Shown here piece after piece: positions 8,405-16,500 of a stretch of 37,331 nt of DNA. Position 1 is the stretch's first letter, and each line of letters begins with the position of its first letter. Location of the stretch: contig NZ_BIMR01000066.1 in assembly GCF_004306155.1 (NCBI RefSeq), positions 1 to 37,331 of the forward strand, written 5' to 3'. The notes under the pieces were generated by a model. That model had not been told where the DNA came from. It did no database searches and was given only the letters and a program-made list of their open reading frames with translations. The DNA comes from Cellulomonas biazotea (GTDB taxonomy: Bacteria > Actinomycetota > Actinomycetes > Actinomycetales > Cellulomonadaceae). The translations under genes and the position numbers were made by a program.

Positions 8405-9187
8405 ATGGAGGTCGTCATCGCGCCGCCGGCGCAGCTCGCCCGGCTCGCCGCGGACGCCGTCGAGGAGCTCCTGCGGTCCCGGCCGACGGCCGTCCTCGGG
8501 CTCGCGACCGGGTCCAGCCCGCTCGCCGTCTACGACGAGCTCGCGCGGCGGCACGCGCAGGACGGCCTCTCGTTCGCGCGGGCCCGCGCGTTCATGCTCG
8601 ACGAGTACGTGGGGCTCGCGGCGGACCACCCGGAGCGGTACCGCAACGTCATCGAGAAGGAGATCGCCTCGCGCGTCGACTTCGCTCCTGGCGCCGTGCA
8701 GGGGCCTGACGGCCTCGCCGACGACGTCCGCGCGGCGTGCGCGGCGTACGAGCGGGCCATCGTGGACGCCGGCGGTGTCGACCTGCAGATCCTCGGGATC
8801 GGCACCGACGGCCACGTCGCGTTCAACGAGCCAGGCTCGTCGCTCGCGTCGCGCACCCGCATCAAGACGCTCACGCGGCAGACCCGGGAGGACAACGCGC
8901 GGTTCTTCGGCGGCGACGTCGCGCAGGTGCCGACGCACTGCCTGACGCAGGGCCTCGCGACGATCATGTCCGCGCGCCACCTGGTGCTGCTGGCGACGGG
9001 GCGCGGCAAGGCCGAGGCGGTCCACCAGCTCGCCGAGGGACCGGTGTCGGCGATGTGGCCCGCCACCGTCCTGCAGCACCACCCGCACGTGACGGTCCTC
9101 GTCGACGACGCCGCCGCGTCCCGCCTGCAGCTCGCCGACTACTACCGGGAGACGTTCGCCGCGAAGCCCGGCTGGCAGGGCCTCTGA
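8405..9187 (+). CDS. nagB: Glucosamine-6-phosphate deaminase
   Basis: Cytosolic enzyme converting glucosamine-6-phosphate to fructose-6-phosphate and ammonia, the exit of amino sugars into glycolysis. At 260 residues it is close to the 266 of the E. coli enzyme. The catalytic residues align with a constant offset of six: Asp66 in MLDEYVGL, Asp135 and His137 in GIGTDGHVAFNEPGSS, and Glu142. The phosphate loop LATGSSPL is near the N-terminus. ATG 8405 follows a GGAAGGG ribosome-binding site. It is the last gene of the cluster, 70 bp after the kinase. nagA (GlcNAc-6-P deacetylase) is not in the window, so either nagA is elsewhere or the imported sugar is not acetylated. Confidence 0.96.
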   Translation: MEVVIAPPAQLARLAADAVEELLRSRPTAVLGLATGSSPLAVYDELARRHAQDGLSFARARAFMLDEYVGLAADHPERYRNVIEKEIASRVDFAPGAVQGPDGLADDVRAACAAYERAIVDAGGVDLQILGIGTDGHVAFNEPGSSLASRTRIKTLTRQTREDNARFFGGDVAQVPTHCLTQGLATIMSARHLVLLATGRGKAEAVHQLAEGPVSAMWPATVLQHHPHVTVLVDDAAASRLQLADYYRETFAAKPGWQGL

Positions 9188-9189
9188 GC

Positions 9190-9231
9190 CCCCGGCTCCC
9201 GACCGGCCCCGGCCGGGTGGGTCAGCCGGGG
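9190..9231. terminator. Possible bidirectional terminator between convergent nagB and the HAAS membrane protein gene
   Basis: CCCCGGCT (9190-9197) pairs with AGCCGGGG (9224-9231), enclosing further GGCC-rich sequence that can fold on itself. It covers the gap and the stop codon of the minus-strand gene. No T-tract is present, so this is a structural call only. Confidence 0.4.
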
Positions 9232-9989
9232 AGCGCGGCGTCGAGCGCCGTGAGCCCCGCGTACCCCACGACCGCCATGGCCGGCAGCAGCCAGGCCGCC
9301 AGCACGCCCGCGCGGACGTTGCGACGTCGGACGTCGGCGGGGTCGTCCCACGGCCGGCTCACGACGTCGGCGTCCGGGCTCCGGACGGCGGACCGTGTGG
9401 CGACGAGCGCCCCCGCGACGAGCAGCGTCCCGCCGCCGACGAGGGCGACCGTGCGGGGCAGGGTCACGAGGACACCCGGGAGCAGCAGGACCGCGGCGAG
9501 GGCGGCGACCGACGTGGCCGTGAGCAGCGCCCAGGCGACGACCAGGCCGCGCCGCGACCGGCCGGTGAGCGCGGCGTCGAGGACGACGTGCACGACGAGC
9601 GTGGCCGCGACGGGGTAGAGCGCGGCGGCGAGGAGCCACCCGACGGTGACCGGCACCGTCGTGCGGCCCGCGCAGGCCACGACGAGCAGCAGGCCGAGCA
9701 GCGACGGCAGGTGGGCGACCGCCTGGCGCACCGACGGGGAGCGGCGGGGAGACCGGTCCGACGGGTCGAGCTCGTCGACCGTCCGGGCCGCGGCGTACGC
9801 GGCGGGGTCGCCGAACGCCTCGGCGGCGTCCTCGCCGCTCGCGCGGCAGTGCTCGTCGACCTCGGCCAGGACCTCCCCGATCCGTGCGCCGTCGACGTCG
9901 CGGGCACGCAGCGCGAGCACGAGCTCCTCGCGCCAGGCGGCGTCGGACCCGGGGTGGGCGTCTCGCGTGTGCGGGCGGTCGGTCGTCAT
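9222..9989 (-). CDS. HAAS-domain integral membrane protein, partner of PadR regulator
   Basis: A 255-residue protein. Residues about 18-75 form a helical HAAS-like domain (WREELVLALRARDVDGARIG, then EAFGDPAAYAAA), the small domain commonly encoded directly after PadR regulators. The rest is membrane: about five to six helices, including LPSLLGLLLVVACA, VGWLLAAALYPVAATLVVHV, VAWALLTATSVAALAAVLLL and AGVLAAWLLPAMAVVGYAGL. Its ATG at 9989 overlaps the PadR stop (ATGA), so the two are translationally coupled. In other bacteria such PadR-HAAS pairs respond to envelope or drug stress, but the signal here is unknown. No enzymatic motif is seen. Confidence 0.85.
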   Translation of the reverse strand: MTTDRPHTRDAHPGSDAAWREELVLALRARDVDGARIGEVLAEVDEHCRASGEDAAEAFGDPAAYAAARTVDELDPSDRSPRRSPSVRQAVAHLPSLLGLLLVVACAGRTTVPVTVGWLLAAALYPVAATLVVHVVLDAALTGRSRRGLVVAWALLTATSVAALAAVLLLPGVLVTLPRTVALVGGGTLLVAGALVATRSAVRSPDADVVSRPWDDPADVRRRNVRAGVLAAWLLPAMAVVGYAGLTALDAALPG

Positions 9990-10426
9990 CTCGGCTCCTG
10001 GGGGTTCGGTGGGCGCCCGGCCGGCGCCCCGGTGGCGGGCTCCGCGGCGGCGTCGACGGCCGCGTCGACGGCCGCGTCGACCGCTGGGGGCGCCGTGGCG
10101 GCGGACGTGATCGTGGTGGTCAGGGCGGCGAAGGTCCGCCACGCGTCGGCGCGGGCGGCAAGGGCGGCACGCCCGGCGGCGGTGAGCGCGAAGTACTTGC
10201 GTCCGGGGCCGCCGTCGCCGGCCTCCCAGTGCGTCGTCACGTGCCCGGCCTCCTCGAGGCGGGCGAGCAGGGGGTAGAGCGTGCCCCCCTTGATCGTGCC
10301 CAGGCCGAGCTCGTCGAGCCGGGCGGCGACGGCGTAGCCGTACGTGCGGCCCTCGGCGAGGACGGCGAGGACGCACAGGTCGAGCACGCCGCGCATCCAC
10401 TCGCCGGGCCAGGGGTTCGTCGTCAC
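9986..10426 (-). CDS. PadR-family transcriptional regulator
   Basis: A 146-residue cytoplasmic repressor. The winged helix-turn-helix covers about residues 10-90: MRGVLDLCVLAVLAEGRTYG, the recognition region GTIKGGTLYPLLARLEEAGH, and the wing GPGRKYFALT, all typical of PadR. The last 40 residues are an unusual low-complexity tail, including AVDAAVDAAVDAA, encoded by a 12-bp tandem repeat. The GTG start at 10426 lies 7 nt from a -10 box in a promoter full of GACTA/TAGTC half-sites, which argues for autoregulation. It is co-transcribed with the HAAS membrane protein by a 4-bp overlap. Confidence 0.92.
   Translation of the reverse strand: MTTNPWPGEWMRGVLDLCVLAVLAEGRTYGYAVAARLDELGLGTIKGGTLYPLLARLEEAGHVTTHWEAGDGGPGRKYFALTAAGRAALAARADAWRTFAALTTTITSAATAPPAVDAAVDAAVDAAAEPATGAPAGRPPNPQEPR
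10050..10085. repeat. 12-bp tandem repeat in the PadR gene tail
   Basis: Three head-to-tail copies of GCGTCGACGGCC, the third imperfect, encode the repeated AVDA units near the PadR C-terminus. Copy-number change would keep the frame. Confidence 0.8.
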
Positions 10427-10470
10427 GGACTAGACAGTACGACTATCTAGTCAGGCTGTCTATCTAGTCC
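10427..10470 (-). promoter_or_regulatory. padR promoter with clustered GACTA/TAGTC operator half-sites
   Basis: On the minus strand TAGACA (complement of 10457-10462), a 17-nt spacer and TACTGT (complement of 10434-10439) form a good promoter, ending 7 nt before the GTG at 10426. Overlaid are the outer inverted repeat GGACTAGA (10427-10434) and TCTAGTCC (10463-10470), the inner palindrome GACTA-TC-TAGTC (10441-10452), and two direct copies of TATCTAGTC (10444-10452, 10461-10469). Repressor bound here would cover both promoter boxes. Confidence 0.7.
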
Positions 10471-10510
10471 GCGGGCCGGTGTCGCTCTCGGTCGCGTGGG
10501 CGCCTCGACG

Positions 10511-10516
10511 TAGACT
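10511..10516 (+). promoter_or_regulatory. Candidate -10 box TAGACT, leaderless start of DUF3039 gene
   Basis: TAGACT ends 7 nt before ATG 10524 with no ribosome-binding site between. No good -35 is visible. Confidence 0.5.
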
Positions 10517-10523
10517 CCTGCGC

Positions 10524-10895
10524 ATGAGTGAGCCCCTCCCGCCGACCGGCCCCGCCGACCCGTCCGACCCGGGCCAGGGCACGTCGACGAGCGTGCTCGA
10601 GCGTCAGGAGACGCACGAGCAGGTGGAGCCGGGCGACCACGAGCGCTTCGCGCACTACGTGCGCAAGGAGAAGATCATGGAGTCCGCGATGAGCGGCAAG
10701 CCCGTGATCGCGCTCTGCGGGAAGGTCTGGGTGCCGGGCCGCGACCCGAACAAGTTCCCCGTCTGCCCCGTGTGCAAGGAGATCTACGAGGGGCTGCGGG
10801 ACCCGCAGGACGGCGAGGGTGCGTCCGGCGAGGGCGGCGGCTCCGAGGGCTCGGGCGGGGGTCGTCGCTGGGGCTTCGGCCGCGGCGGCAAGTGA
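10524..10895 (+). CDS. DUF3039-family small zinc-ribbon-like protein
   Basis: A 123-residue protein of the actinobacterial DUF3039 family. After a Pro/Ser/Thr-rich start comes the conserved core HERFAHYVRKEKIMESAMSG, then CGKVWVPGRDPNKFPVCPVC. The first Cys and the CPVC pair could form a zinc-ribbon site. The C-terminus is a Gly/Ser/Arg-rich disordered tail (about residues 93-123). Function is unknown. Its stop overlaps the helicase start by 4 bp (GTGA), an arrangement I recall as common in actinobacteria, so a shared nucleic-acid role is plausible but not demonstrated. The ATG at 10524 fits the leaderless box. Confidence 0.88.
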   Translation: MSEPLPPTGPADPSDPGQGTSTSVLERQETHEQVEPGDHERFAHYVRKEKIMESAMSGKPVIALCGKVWVPGRDPNKFPVCPVCKEIYEGLRDPQDGEGASGEGGGSEGSGGGRRWGFGRGGK

Positions 10896-12706
10896 GCGGG
10901 GCCGCGCGCCCGTCCTCCACCTCGACCCACGCGTCCACGTCGGCGGCCTCCCACCTGCCGCCGGCGTTCCCCGGGCGTGCGCCGTGGGGGACCGCGGGCA
11001 AGCTGCGGGCGTGGCAGGCCGAGGCGCTGGAGGCGTACCGGGCGCAGTCGCCGCGTGACTTCCTGGCCGTCGCGACGCCCGGGGCGGGCAAGACGACGTT
11101 CGCCCTGCGGATCGCGACCGAGCTGCTCGAGGCGCGGGTCGTCCGGCGCGTCACGGTCGTGGCGCCGACGGAGCACCTGAAGAAGCAGTGGGCCGACGCC
11201 GCCGCTCGCGTCGGGATCCGCCTGGACCCGAACTTCTCGAACGCCCAGGGCCGGCACGGCCACGGCTTCGACGGCGTCGCGGTGACGTACGCGCAGGTCG
11301 CGTCCAAGCCCGCGCTGCACGCGGCGCGCACGACCGCCGAGCGCACGCTCGTGATCCTCGACGAGGTGCACCACGGCGGCGACGCGCTGTCGTGGGGCGA
11401 CGCGGTCCGGGAGGCGTTCGAGGACGCGACCCGACGGCTGAGCCTCACCGGGACGCCGTTCCGCTCCGACACCGCGGCGATCCCGTTCGTGCGGTACGCG
11501 CGTGACGGCGAGGGCATCCGGCGCAGCCTGGCGGACTACACGTACGGCTACGGGGACGCGCTGCGCGACCACGTCGTGCGGCCCGTGATCTTCCTGTCGT
11601 ACAGCGGCTCGATGCGCTGGCGCACGCGGGCGGGCGACGAGGTCAGCGCCCGGCTCGGCGAGCCGCTGACCAAGGACATGACGGCGCAGGCGTGGCGGAC
11701 GGCCCTCGACCCGAACGGCGAGTGGATCCCGAGCGTCCTGGCGGCCGCCGACCGGCGGCTCACCGAGGTGCGGCGCACGGTGCCGGACGCGGGCGCGATG
11801 ATCATCGCGACCGACCAGACCGACGCGCGCGCGTACGCGGGCCACCTGGCCCGGCTGACGGGGGAGTCGCCGACGGTCGTGCTGTCCGACGACGACGGCG
11901 CGAGCGACAAGATCGACGAGTTCTCCGCGAGCGAGTCGCGCTGGCTCGTGGCGGTCCGGATGGTCTCCGAGGGCGTCGACGTCCCCCGCCTCGCGGTCGG
12001 CGTGTACGCGACGAGCACCGCGACCGCGCTGTTCTTCGCGCAGGCCGTCGGCCGGTTCGTCCGGGCCCGCCGGCGGGGTGAGACGGCGTCGGTCTTCCTG
12101 CCGTCGGTGCCGCAGCTGCTCGGGCTCGCGAACAGCATGGAGCTCGAGCGGGACCACGCCCTGGACCGCCCGAAGACGGCGGAGGAGCAGGGCGCCGACT
12201 TCAACCCGGAGGACGCGCTGCTCGCGGCGGCGAACTCCGAGCGCAACGGTCCCGACGCGCTCGGGCCGGACGGCAAGCAGGGCACGTTCGAGGCGCTCGA
12301 GGCGCAGGCGTCGTTCGACCGCGTGCTGTTCGACGGCGGCGAGTTCGGCACGGAGGCCGAGGTCGGCTCGGAGGAGGAGCTCGACTTCCTCGGCCTGCCG
12401 GGGCTGCTCGACGCCGACCAGGTCTCGGCGCTGCTGCGCCAGCGGCAGGCGGACCAGCTCAAGGGCCGCCGACGGACGACGGTCGCGGAGCCGGCGCCGG
12501 AGGTGGACCACCGCAAGCAGGCGGAGCTGCGCAAGGAGCTCGCGCAGCTCGTCGGCGCGTGGTCGCGGCGCAGCGGGCAGCCGCACGGTGCGGTGCACGC
12601 GGAGCTGCGGCGGCGGTGCGGGGGTCCCGAGGTCGCGCTGGCGGACCCGGGCCAGCTGACGGCGCGGGTCGAGATGATCCGCGGGTGGTTCGTCGGCAAG
12701 CGCTGA
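10892..12706 (+). CDS. DEAD/DEAH-box superfamily 2 helicase
   Basis: A 604-residue cytoplasmic ATPase/helicase. Two RecA-like domains are clear. Motif I is ATPGAGKTT (residues 61-69), motif II DEVH (157-160), motif III LTGTPFR, and the C-terminal domain has EGVDVPRLAVGVYAT and motif VI QAVGRFVRARR (from Gln384). A Q-motif-like segment, LRAWQAEALEAY, precedes motif I. The C-terminal 150 residues are a charged, mostly helical extension (LRKELAQLVGAWSRRSGQPH) with no recognised domain. The layout resembles XPB/RecG-like or restriction-type helicases more than RNA DEAD-box proteins, but the substrate cannot be told. GTG 10892 overlaps the DUF3039 stop, so the two are coupled. Confidence 0.92.
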   Translation: MSGAARPSSTSTHASTSAASHLPPAFPGRAPWGTAGKLRAWQAEALEAYRAQSPRDFLAVATPGAGKTTFALRIATELLEARVVRRVTVVAPTEHLKKQWADAAARVGIRLDPNFSNAQGRHGHGFDGVAVTYAQVASKPALHAARTTAERTLVILDEVHHGGDALSWGDAVREAFEDATRRLSLTGTPFRSDTAAIPFVRYARDGEGIRRSLADYTYGYGDALRDHVVRPVIFLSYSGSMRWRTRAGDEVSARLGEPLTKDMTAQAWRTALDPNGEWIPSVLAAADRRLTEVRRTVPDAGAMIIATDQTDARAYAGHLARLTGESPTVVLSDDDGASDKIDEFSASESRWLVAVRMVSEGVDVPRLAVGVYATSTATALFFAQAVGRFVRARRRGETASVFLPSVPQLLGLANSMELERDHALDRPKTAEEQGADFNPEDALLAAANSERNGPDALGPDGKQGTFEALEAQASFDRVLFDGGEFGTEAEVGSEEELDFLGLPGLLDADQVSALLRQRQADQLKGRRRTTVAEPAPEVDHRKQAELRKELAQLVGAWSRRSGQPHGAVHAELRRRCGGPEVALADPGQLTARVEMIRGWFVGKR

Positions 12707-12756
12707 CGCCCTCGCTCGGTGCCCCTGGATGAGCATCGCGCGATTACTCCTCCGAA

Positions 12757-12780
12757 TGAGACGGAACAACCCCCGTCTCA
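12757..12780. terminator. Hairpin downstream of the helicase gene
   Basis: A perfect 8-bp stem, TGAGACGG (12757-12764) and CCGTCTCA (12773-12780), with loop AACAACCC, in a locally less GC-rich stretch. It fits a terminator for the helicase gene. The remaining 12781-12991 holds no gene I can support. Confidence 0.5.
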
Positions 12781-12991
12781 CATTTCGGACAACGGGTGCT
12801 GGGCGCGTCTCCGCAGGTCACAGCCCTGGACGCGTGACCACATAGCACCGGCGCGTCCCCGTGCAAGTCGGCCTCTCGACGTGCCGACCCCGCGCGGCGC
12901 TGGCAGCGTCTTCCCCGTGCTTCACGGCGCCGGGTCCCCCCGGAGCCTGTCGGTCGCCACGCAAGAGTTGCCTTCAGAAAGGGGTCAACCC

Positions 12992-13147
12992 ATGCCCAGC
13001 TGGCTCATCCTCATCCTCGTCGGTGTCGTCCTCGTCGTCCTCGGCGTCGCGACGAACATCGGCCAGTTCCTCATCTGGATCGGTGTCGTCGTCCTCGTCG
13101 TCAGCCTGGTCCTCGGGCTGGTCGGCCGCGGTCGATCCCGGGTCTGA
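12992..13147 (+). CDS. 51-residue two-helix membrane protein
   Basis: A very small protein, MPSWLILILVGVVLVVLGVA then two hydrophobic helices (about residues 3-20 and 24-43) and a short basic tail (GRGRSRV). It resembles the small DUF6131-like hydrophobic proteins of actinobacteria in size and layout, but this is not a firm family call. ATG 12992 is preceded by AAAGGGG 8 nt upstream. The frame is open back to 12719, but the hydrophilic upstream part has no ribosome-binding site and reads as non-coding, so the short form is preferred. The function is unknown. Confidence 0.7.
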   Translation: MPSWLILILVGVVLVVLGVATNIGQFLIWIGVVVLVVSLVLGLVGRGRSRV

Positions 13148-13184
13148 CCCGGCCTCGGTCCCGACCCAGGCCTGACGCGCGGCG

Positions 13185-13215
13185 GCCCGGACGGTCCCCT
13201 CAGTCCCGTCCGGGC
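13185..13215. terminator. Bidirectional terminator hairpin overlapping the pncB stop codon
   Basis: A perfect 10-bp stem, GCCCGGACGG (13185-13194) and CCGTCCGGGC (13206-13215), with an 11-nt loop holding part of the pncB stop. It lies between the convergent small membrane protein and pncB genes. Confidence 0.55.
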
Positions 13216-14579
13216 AGCCGCAGCGTCACCGTCGGCACCGCGGCCTCGTCGGCCGACAGCCTCCGCGCCCCGCGCGGGAGCTCGTCCCGCGAGGCGCGGT
13301 GCCGATCCCGTGCCCGCACCACCCCGGCCGGACCCGTCCACGACGCGTCCACCTCGCCGTCCGTCACCAGCGGCACCAGCAGCGGCCGCAGCGCCTCGTC
13401 GTCCGGGGCCCACGTCACCACCGACGCGTCGGGGCCGACGACCAGGACCTCCTCGACGGCACGGCCGTCCGGCCCCCGCCGCCGCGCCGCCTCCTTGCGG
13501 CCCCCGACGCTGATCTTCGCCGTCGAGCGCTTCTCGACCGGCGCCAGCGCGCCGTCCCGCCCCTCGCGCGCGACGAGCTTGTAGACCATCCCGCACGTCG
13601 GGGCGCCCGAGCCCGTGACCACCGACGTCCCGACGCCGTAGCTGTCGACCGGCGCCGCCGCGAGCGACGCGATCGCGTACTCGTCGAGGTCGGACGTCAC
13701 GACGATCCGCGTCCCCGTCGCCCCCAGACCGTCGAGCTGCCGGCGCACCTCGTGCGCCAGCACGCCCAGGTCACCCGAGTCGAGGCGCACCGCGCCCAGC
13801 CCCGTGCCCGCCGCGGCGACGGCCCGCTCGACGCCCCGCCGCACGTCGTACGTGTCGACGAGGAGCGTCGTGCCCGGCCCCAGCGCCGCGACCTGCGACG
13901 CGAACGCCGCCTCCTCGTCGTCGTGCAGCAGCGTGAACGCGTGCGCCGCGGTGCCGATCGTCTTCAGCCCGTAGCGCCGGCCCGCCTCCAGGTTCGACGT
14001 CGCCGCGAACCCGGCGACGACCGCCGCCCGGGCCGCCGCGACCGCCGCCTCCTCGTGCGCCCGACGCGCGCCCATCTCCAGGCACGGGCGGTCGACGGCC
14101 GCGCTCGTCATGCGCGACGCCGCCGACGCGACCGCCGAGTCGTGGTTGAGCACCGACAGCACGAGGGTCTCCAGCAGCACCGCCTCGGCGAACGTGCCCT
14201 CGACGACCAGCAGCGGGGACTGCGGGAAGAACACCTCGCCCTCCGCGTACCCGCGGACGGACCCGCCGAACCGGTAGCCCGCGAGGAACTCGAGCGTCGC
14301 GTCGTCCACGACCCGCGCGTCGGCGAGCCAGTCGAGCTCGGTCGCCGTGAACCGGAAGTCCGGCAGGGCCTCCAGCAGCCGGCCGGTGCCGGCCACGACC
14401 CCGTAGCGGCGGCCCGGGGGCAGGCGGCGCGTGAACACCTCGAACACGCAGCGGCGGTGCGCCGTGCCGTCGGCCAGCGCGGCCTGCAGCATCGTCAGCT
14501 CGTAGCGGTCGGTGAGCAGGGCCGTCGCGGTCGGCGACGGGAGACCGGCGGGGGCGGGCGCGGCCTGCGGGGGTGTCAT
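13200..14579 (-). CDS. pncB: Nicotinate phosphoribosyltransferase
   Basis: Cytosolic NAD-salvage enzyme joining nicotinate and PRPP to nicotinate mononucleotide, driven by ATP. Its 459 residues are within the normal family range. Family features in order are [15 protein letters not shown] at the N-terminus, [19 protein letters not shown], the phosphate/substrate region [14 protein letters not shown] followed by GTAAHAF, then [27 protein letters not shown] and [14 protein letters not shown] near the end of the barrel. The ATG at 14579 is chosen because TACGTT on the minus strand lies 6 nt upstream, with no ribosome-binding site. It diverges from clpS, the same neighbourhood as Rv1330c-Rv1331 in Mycobacterium tuberculosis. 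The C-terminal 60 residues are charged and variable. Confidence 0.96.
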   Translation of the reverse strand: MTPPQAAPAPAGLPSPTATALLTDRYELTMLQAALADGTAHRRCVFEVFTRRLPPGRRYGVVAGTGRLLEALPDFRFTATELDWLADARVVDDATLEFLAGYRFGGSVRGYAEGEVFFPQSPLLVVEGTFAEAVLLETLVLSVLNHDSAVASAASRMTSAAVDRPCLEMGARRAHEEAAVAAARAAVVAGFAATSNLEAGRRYGLKTIGTAAHAFTLLHDDEEAAFASQVAALGPGTTLLVDTYDVRRGVERAVAAAGTGLGAVRLDSGDLGVLAHEVRRQLDGLGATGTRIVVTSDLDEYAIASLAAAPVDSYGVGTSVVTGSGAPTCGMVYKLVAREGRDGALAPVEKRSTAKISVGGRKEAARRRGPDGRAVEEVLVVGPDASVVTWAPDDEALRPLLVPLVTDGEVDASWTGPAGVVRARDRHRASRDELPRGARRLSADEAAVPTVTLRLPGRD

Positions 14580-14679
14580 GGCGCCAACGTATTGCGTGGC
14601 CGGGGCCGCGGGCGCGCGGTCCGTCCCGATGGCCGTCCCACCGCCGTGCGGCGCGTCCGGCGCCACCTACAGTGGTGGC
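14580..14679. promoter_or_regulatory. Divergent leaderless promoters of pncB and clpS
   Basis: This 100-bp region carries TACGTT on the minus strand (complement of 14586-14591), 6 nt before the pncB ATG, and TACAGT on the plus strand (14668-14673), 6 nt before the clpS GTG. No ribosome-binding site is seen on either side. About 75 bp separate the two boxes. Confidence 0.6.
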
Positions 14680-14973
14680 GTGCCCGTGCAGACAGCGCCC
14701 GACGAGCGCGTCGAGTCCGCCGAGCAGGCGGCCGTCGCGGACCCGTGGGTCACGATCGTGTGGAACGACCCCGTCAACCTCATGAGCTACGTGACGTACG
14801 TGTTCGAGACCTACTTCGGCCACCCGCACGAGAAGGCCGAGCAGCTCATGCGGCAGGTGCACGTGGAGGGCCGCGCCGTCGTCTCGACCGGGTCGCTCGA
14901 GGGCATGGAGGTGGACGTGCAGGCGATGCACGGGTTCGGCCTGTGGGCGACGCTGCAGCGCAGCGGGGTCTGA
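14680..14973 (+). CDS. clpS: ATP-dependent Clp protease adaptor ClpS
   Basis: A 97-residue adaptor that delivers N-degron substrates to the ClpAP/ClpCP protease. The core is canonical: [20 protein letters not shown] contains the N-degron pocket (NDPVN and the following Met/Tyr-Val region). [20 protein letters not shown] and [18 protein letters not shown]-like segments follow, including the usual end of the fold. Start GTG 14680 follows the TACAGT box by 6 nt; another GTG two codons later is possible. The stop overlaps the DUF2017 ATG (TGATG). The clpS-DUF2017-murI order is conserved across actinobacteria. Confidence 0.96.
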   Translation: MPVQTAPDERVESAEQAAVADPWVTIVWNDPVNLMSYVTYVFETYFGHPHEKAEQLMRQVHVEGRAVVSTGSLEGMEVDVQAMHGFGLWATLQRSGV

Positions 14974-15674
14974 TGCGCGCGTTCACCGAGAAGCACGGCC
15001 TGTTCGTCGCGCGCCTGGACGCCACCGAGCGGGAGGTCGTCGCGGCGCTCGTCGCGGACGTCGCCGAGCTGCTGGGCGCGGACCGCTTCGACGACGCCCC
15101 TCGGCCGGGCGGCCAGGGCGAGCCCGCCGGGGCGTCGACCGCGCCGACCGCCCCGGTGCCCACCGGCCCGGCCGCACCCGTGCTCCGCACCGAGGACGTC
15201 CCGCCCCCCGAGGACCCCGCGGTGCGGCGCCTGCTGCCCGACGCGTCGCGCGACGACCCCGCGGTCGCGGCCGAGTTCCGCCGCCTCACCGAGGACGACC
15301 TGCGCGCGGGGAAGGTCGCCCGGCTGCGCGTGCTGTGGGGGCTGCTCACCGCGCCCGGCGGCGGCCGCCGCCACGACGGGCTGTCGGTCAGCCCTGCCCA
15401 GGCGCCCGACGTCGCCGCCGCGCTCACCGACCTGCGCCTGGTCCTGGCGGAGCGGCTCGACGTGCGCACCGACGAGGACGCCGAGCGGCTCTACGACGTC
15501 CTGGGCGACGACGATGCGCCCGGTCGCGGGCCCGGCACCGACGTGCGCCGCTACCTCGTCGCGCTCTACGGCGCGCTGAGCTGGCTGCAGGAGTCGCTCG
15601 TGGGCCTCATGCTCGACCACGCGCGCCACGCACGCGGCAGCGGGTCGTCGGGGCGGCCGACCAGCGGGGGTTAG
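14973..15674 (+). CDS. DUF2017-family protein
   Basis: A 233-residue cytoplasmic protein of unknown function, always found beside clpS in actinobacteria (Rv1332 position). It opens with [20 protein letters not shown] and has a helical C-terminal half that includes [30 protein letters not shown] and a terminal helix [17 protein letters not shown] Pro/Ala/Thr-rich linker at about residues 47-72 divides two conserved parts. ATG 14973 shares its first base with the clpS stop. Its own TAG stop forms part of the TAGGCT -10 box of murI. Constant linkage suggests a role in ClpS-dependent proteolysis, but that is only association. Confidence 0.9.
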   Translation: MRAFTEKHGLFVARLDATEREVVAALVADVAELLGADRFDDAPRPGGQGEPAGASTAPTAPVPTGPAAPVLRTEDVPPPEDPAVRRLLPDASRDDPAVAAEFRRLTEDDLRAGKVARLRVLWGLLTAPGGGRRHDGLSVSPAQAPDVAAALTDLRLVLAERLDVRTDEDAERLYDVLGDDDAPGRGPGTDVRRYLVALYGALSWLQESLVGLMLDHARHARGSGSSGRPTSGG

Positions 15675-15677
15675 GCT
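15672..15677 (+). promoter_or_regulatory. Candidate -10 box TAGGCT of murI, overlapping the DUF2017 stop codon
   Basis: TAGGCT uses the TAG stop of the preceding gene and ends 7 nt before the murI GTG at 15685, suggesting an internal leaderless promoter. Confidence 0.5.
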
Positions 15678-15684
15678 CCTTGGC

Positions 15685-16500
15685 GTGAACGACGCCCCCC
15701 TCGGCATCTTCGACTCCGGCGTCGGCGGCCTCACGGTGGCGCGATCCGTCCTCGACCAGCTGCCGCACGAGTCCACCCTCTACATCGGGGACACGCTCAA
15801 CACGCCCTACGGCCCGAAGCCGCTGGCCGCCGTGCGGGCGCACGCGCTCGAGGTCATGGACGACCTCGTCGACGCGGGCGTGAAGCTGCTGGTCATCGCG
15901 TGCAACACGGCGTCGTCGGCGATGCTGCGGGACGCCCGCGAGCGGTACACCCTGCGGCGCGGCATCCCCGTGGTCGAGGTCATCCTCCCGGCCGCGCGCC
16001 GTGCGGTCGCCGCGACCCGCACGGGCCGGATCGGGGTCATCGCGACCCGCGCGACCGTGGACTCCCGCTCGTACGACGACGCGTTCGCCGTCGCACCCGG
16101 CATCACCCTGACGACGCAGGCGTGCCCCCGGTTCGTCGAGCTCGTCGAGGCGGGCATCACGTCCGGTCCCGAGGTGCTGGCCGTCGCGCACGAGTACCTC
16201 GACCCCGTCCGCGAGGCCGGCGTCGACACCCTCGTCCTCGGGTGCACCCACTACCCGCTGCTCACGGGCGCGATCTCCTACGTCATGGGCGAGGAGGTCA
16301 CGCTCGTCTCGAGCGCCGAGGAGACCGCGAAGGACGTCTACCGGACGCTCGTCGCGCACGGCCTCGAGCGCGACCCCGCGGCCGGCCCGCCGACGCACCG
16401 CTTCCTCGCGACGGGCGACCCCGCCGCGTTCCAGTCCCTCGCCCGGCGGTTCCTCGGGCCGGAGGTCGAGGCCGTCGAGTCGAGGATGGCGCTGCGATGA
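15685..16500 (+). CDS. murI: Glutamate racemase
   Basis: Makes D-glutamate from L-glutamate for peptidoglycan stem peptides, in the cytoplasm. Its 271 residues match the family. Both catalytic cysteines are present: Cys73 in VIACNTASS and Cys187 in LGCTHYPLL. The N-terminal [12 protein letters not shown] and the phosphate-like [12 protein letters not shown] regions are canonical, and Asp10 and Ser11 of the first motif are kept. GTG 15685 follows a TAGGCT box by 7 nt. The stop overlaps the ATG of the MBL-fold gene by 4 bp. Neighbours clpS-DUF2017 upstream and MBL-rph-rdgB downstream match the block seen in mycobacteria and other actinobacteria. Confidence 0.97.
   Translation: MNDAPLGIFDSGVGGLTVARSVLDQLPHESTLYIGDTLNTPYGPKPLAAVRAHALEVMDDLVDAGVKLLVIACNTASSAMLRDARERYTLRRGIPVVEVILPAARRAVAATRTGRIGVIATRATVDSRSYDDAFAVAPGITLTTQACPRFVELVEAGITSGPEVLAVAHEYLDPVREAGVDTLVLGCTHYPLLTGAISYVMGEEVTLVSSAEETAKDVYRTLVAHGLERDPAAGPPTHRFLATGDPAAFQSLARRFLGPEVEAVESRMALR

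Noticed and set aside
4059-9187. DasR operators (TGGTCTAGACCA type) and CebR operators (TGGGAGCGCTCCCA)
   Set aside because: I looked for them because of the DasA-like protein and the glucanase but found no acceptable match.
9190-9231. Attachment site or insertion scar between nagB and the membrane protein gene
   Set aside because: The repeat is explained by a simple GC-rich hairpin between convergent genes; no direct repeats or integrase are present.
10784-12781. Long minus-strand open frame opposite the helicase gene
   Set aside because: It translates to Arg/Leu/Val-rich sequence without motifs; the plus strand carries all helicase motifs.
12719-12991. N-terminal extension of the 51-residue membrane protein
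   Set aside because: No ribosome-binding site or leaderless box precedes it, the sequence is hydrophilic and irregular, and a hairpin lies within it; the ATG at 12992 has a good site.
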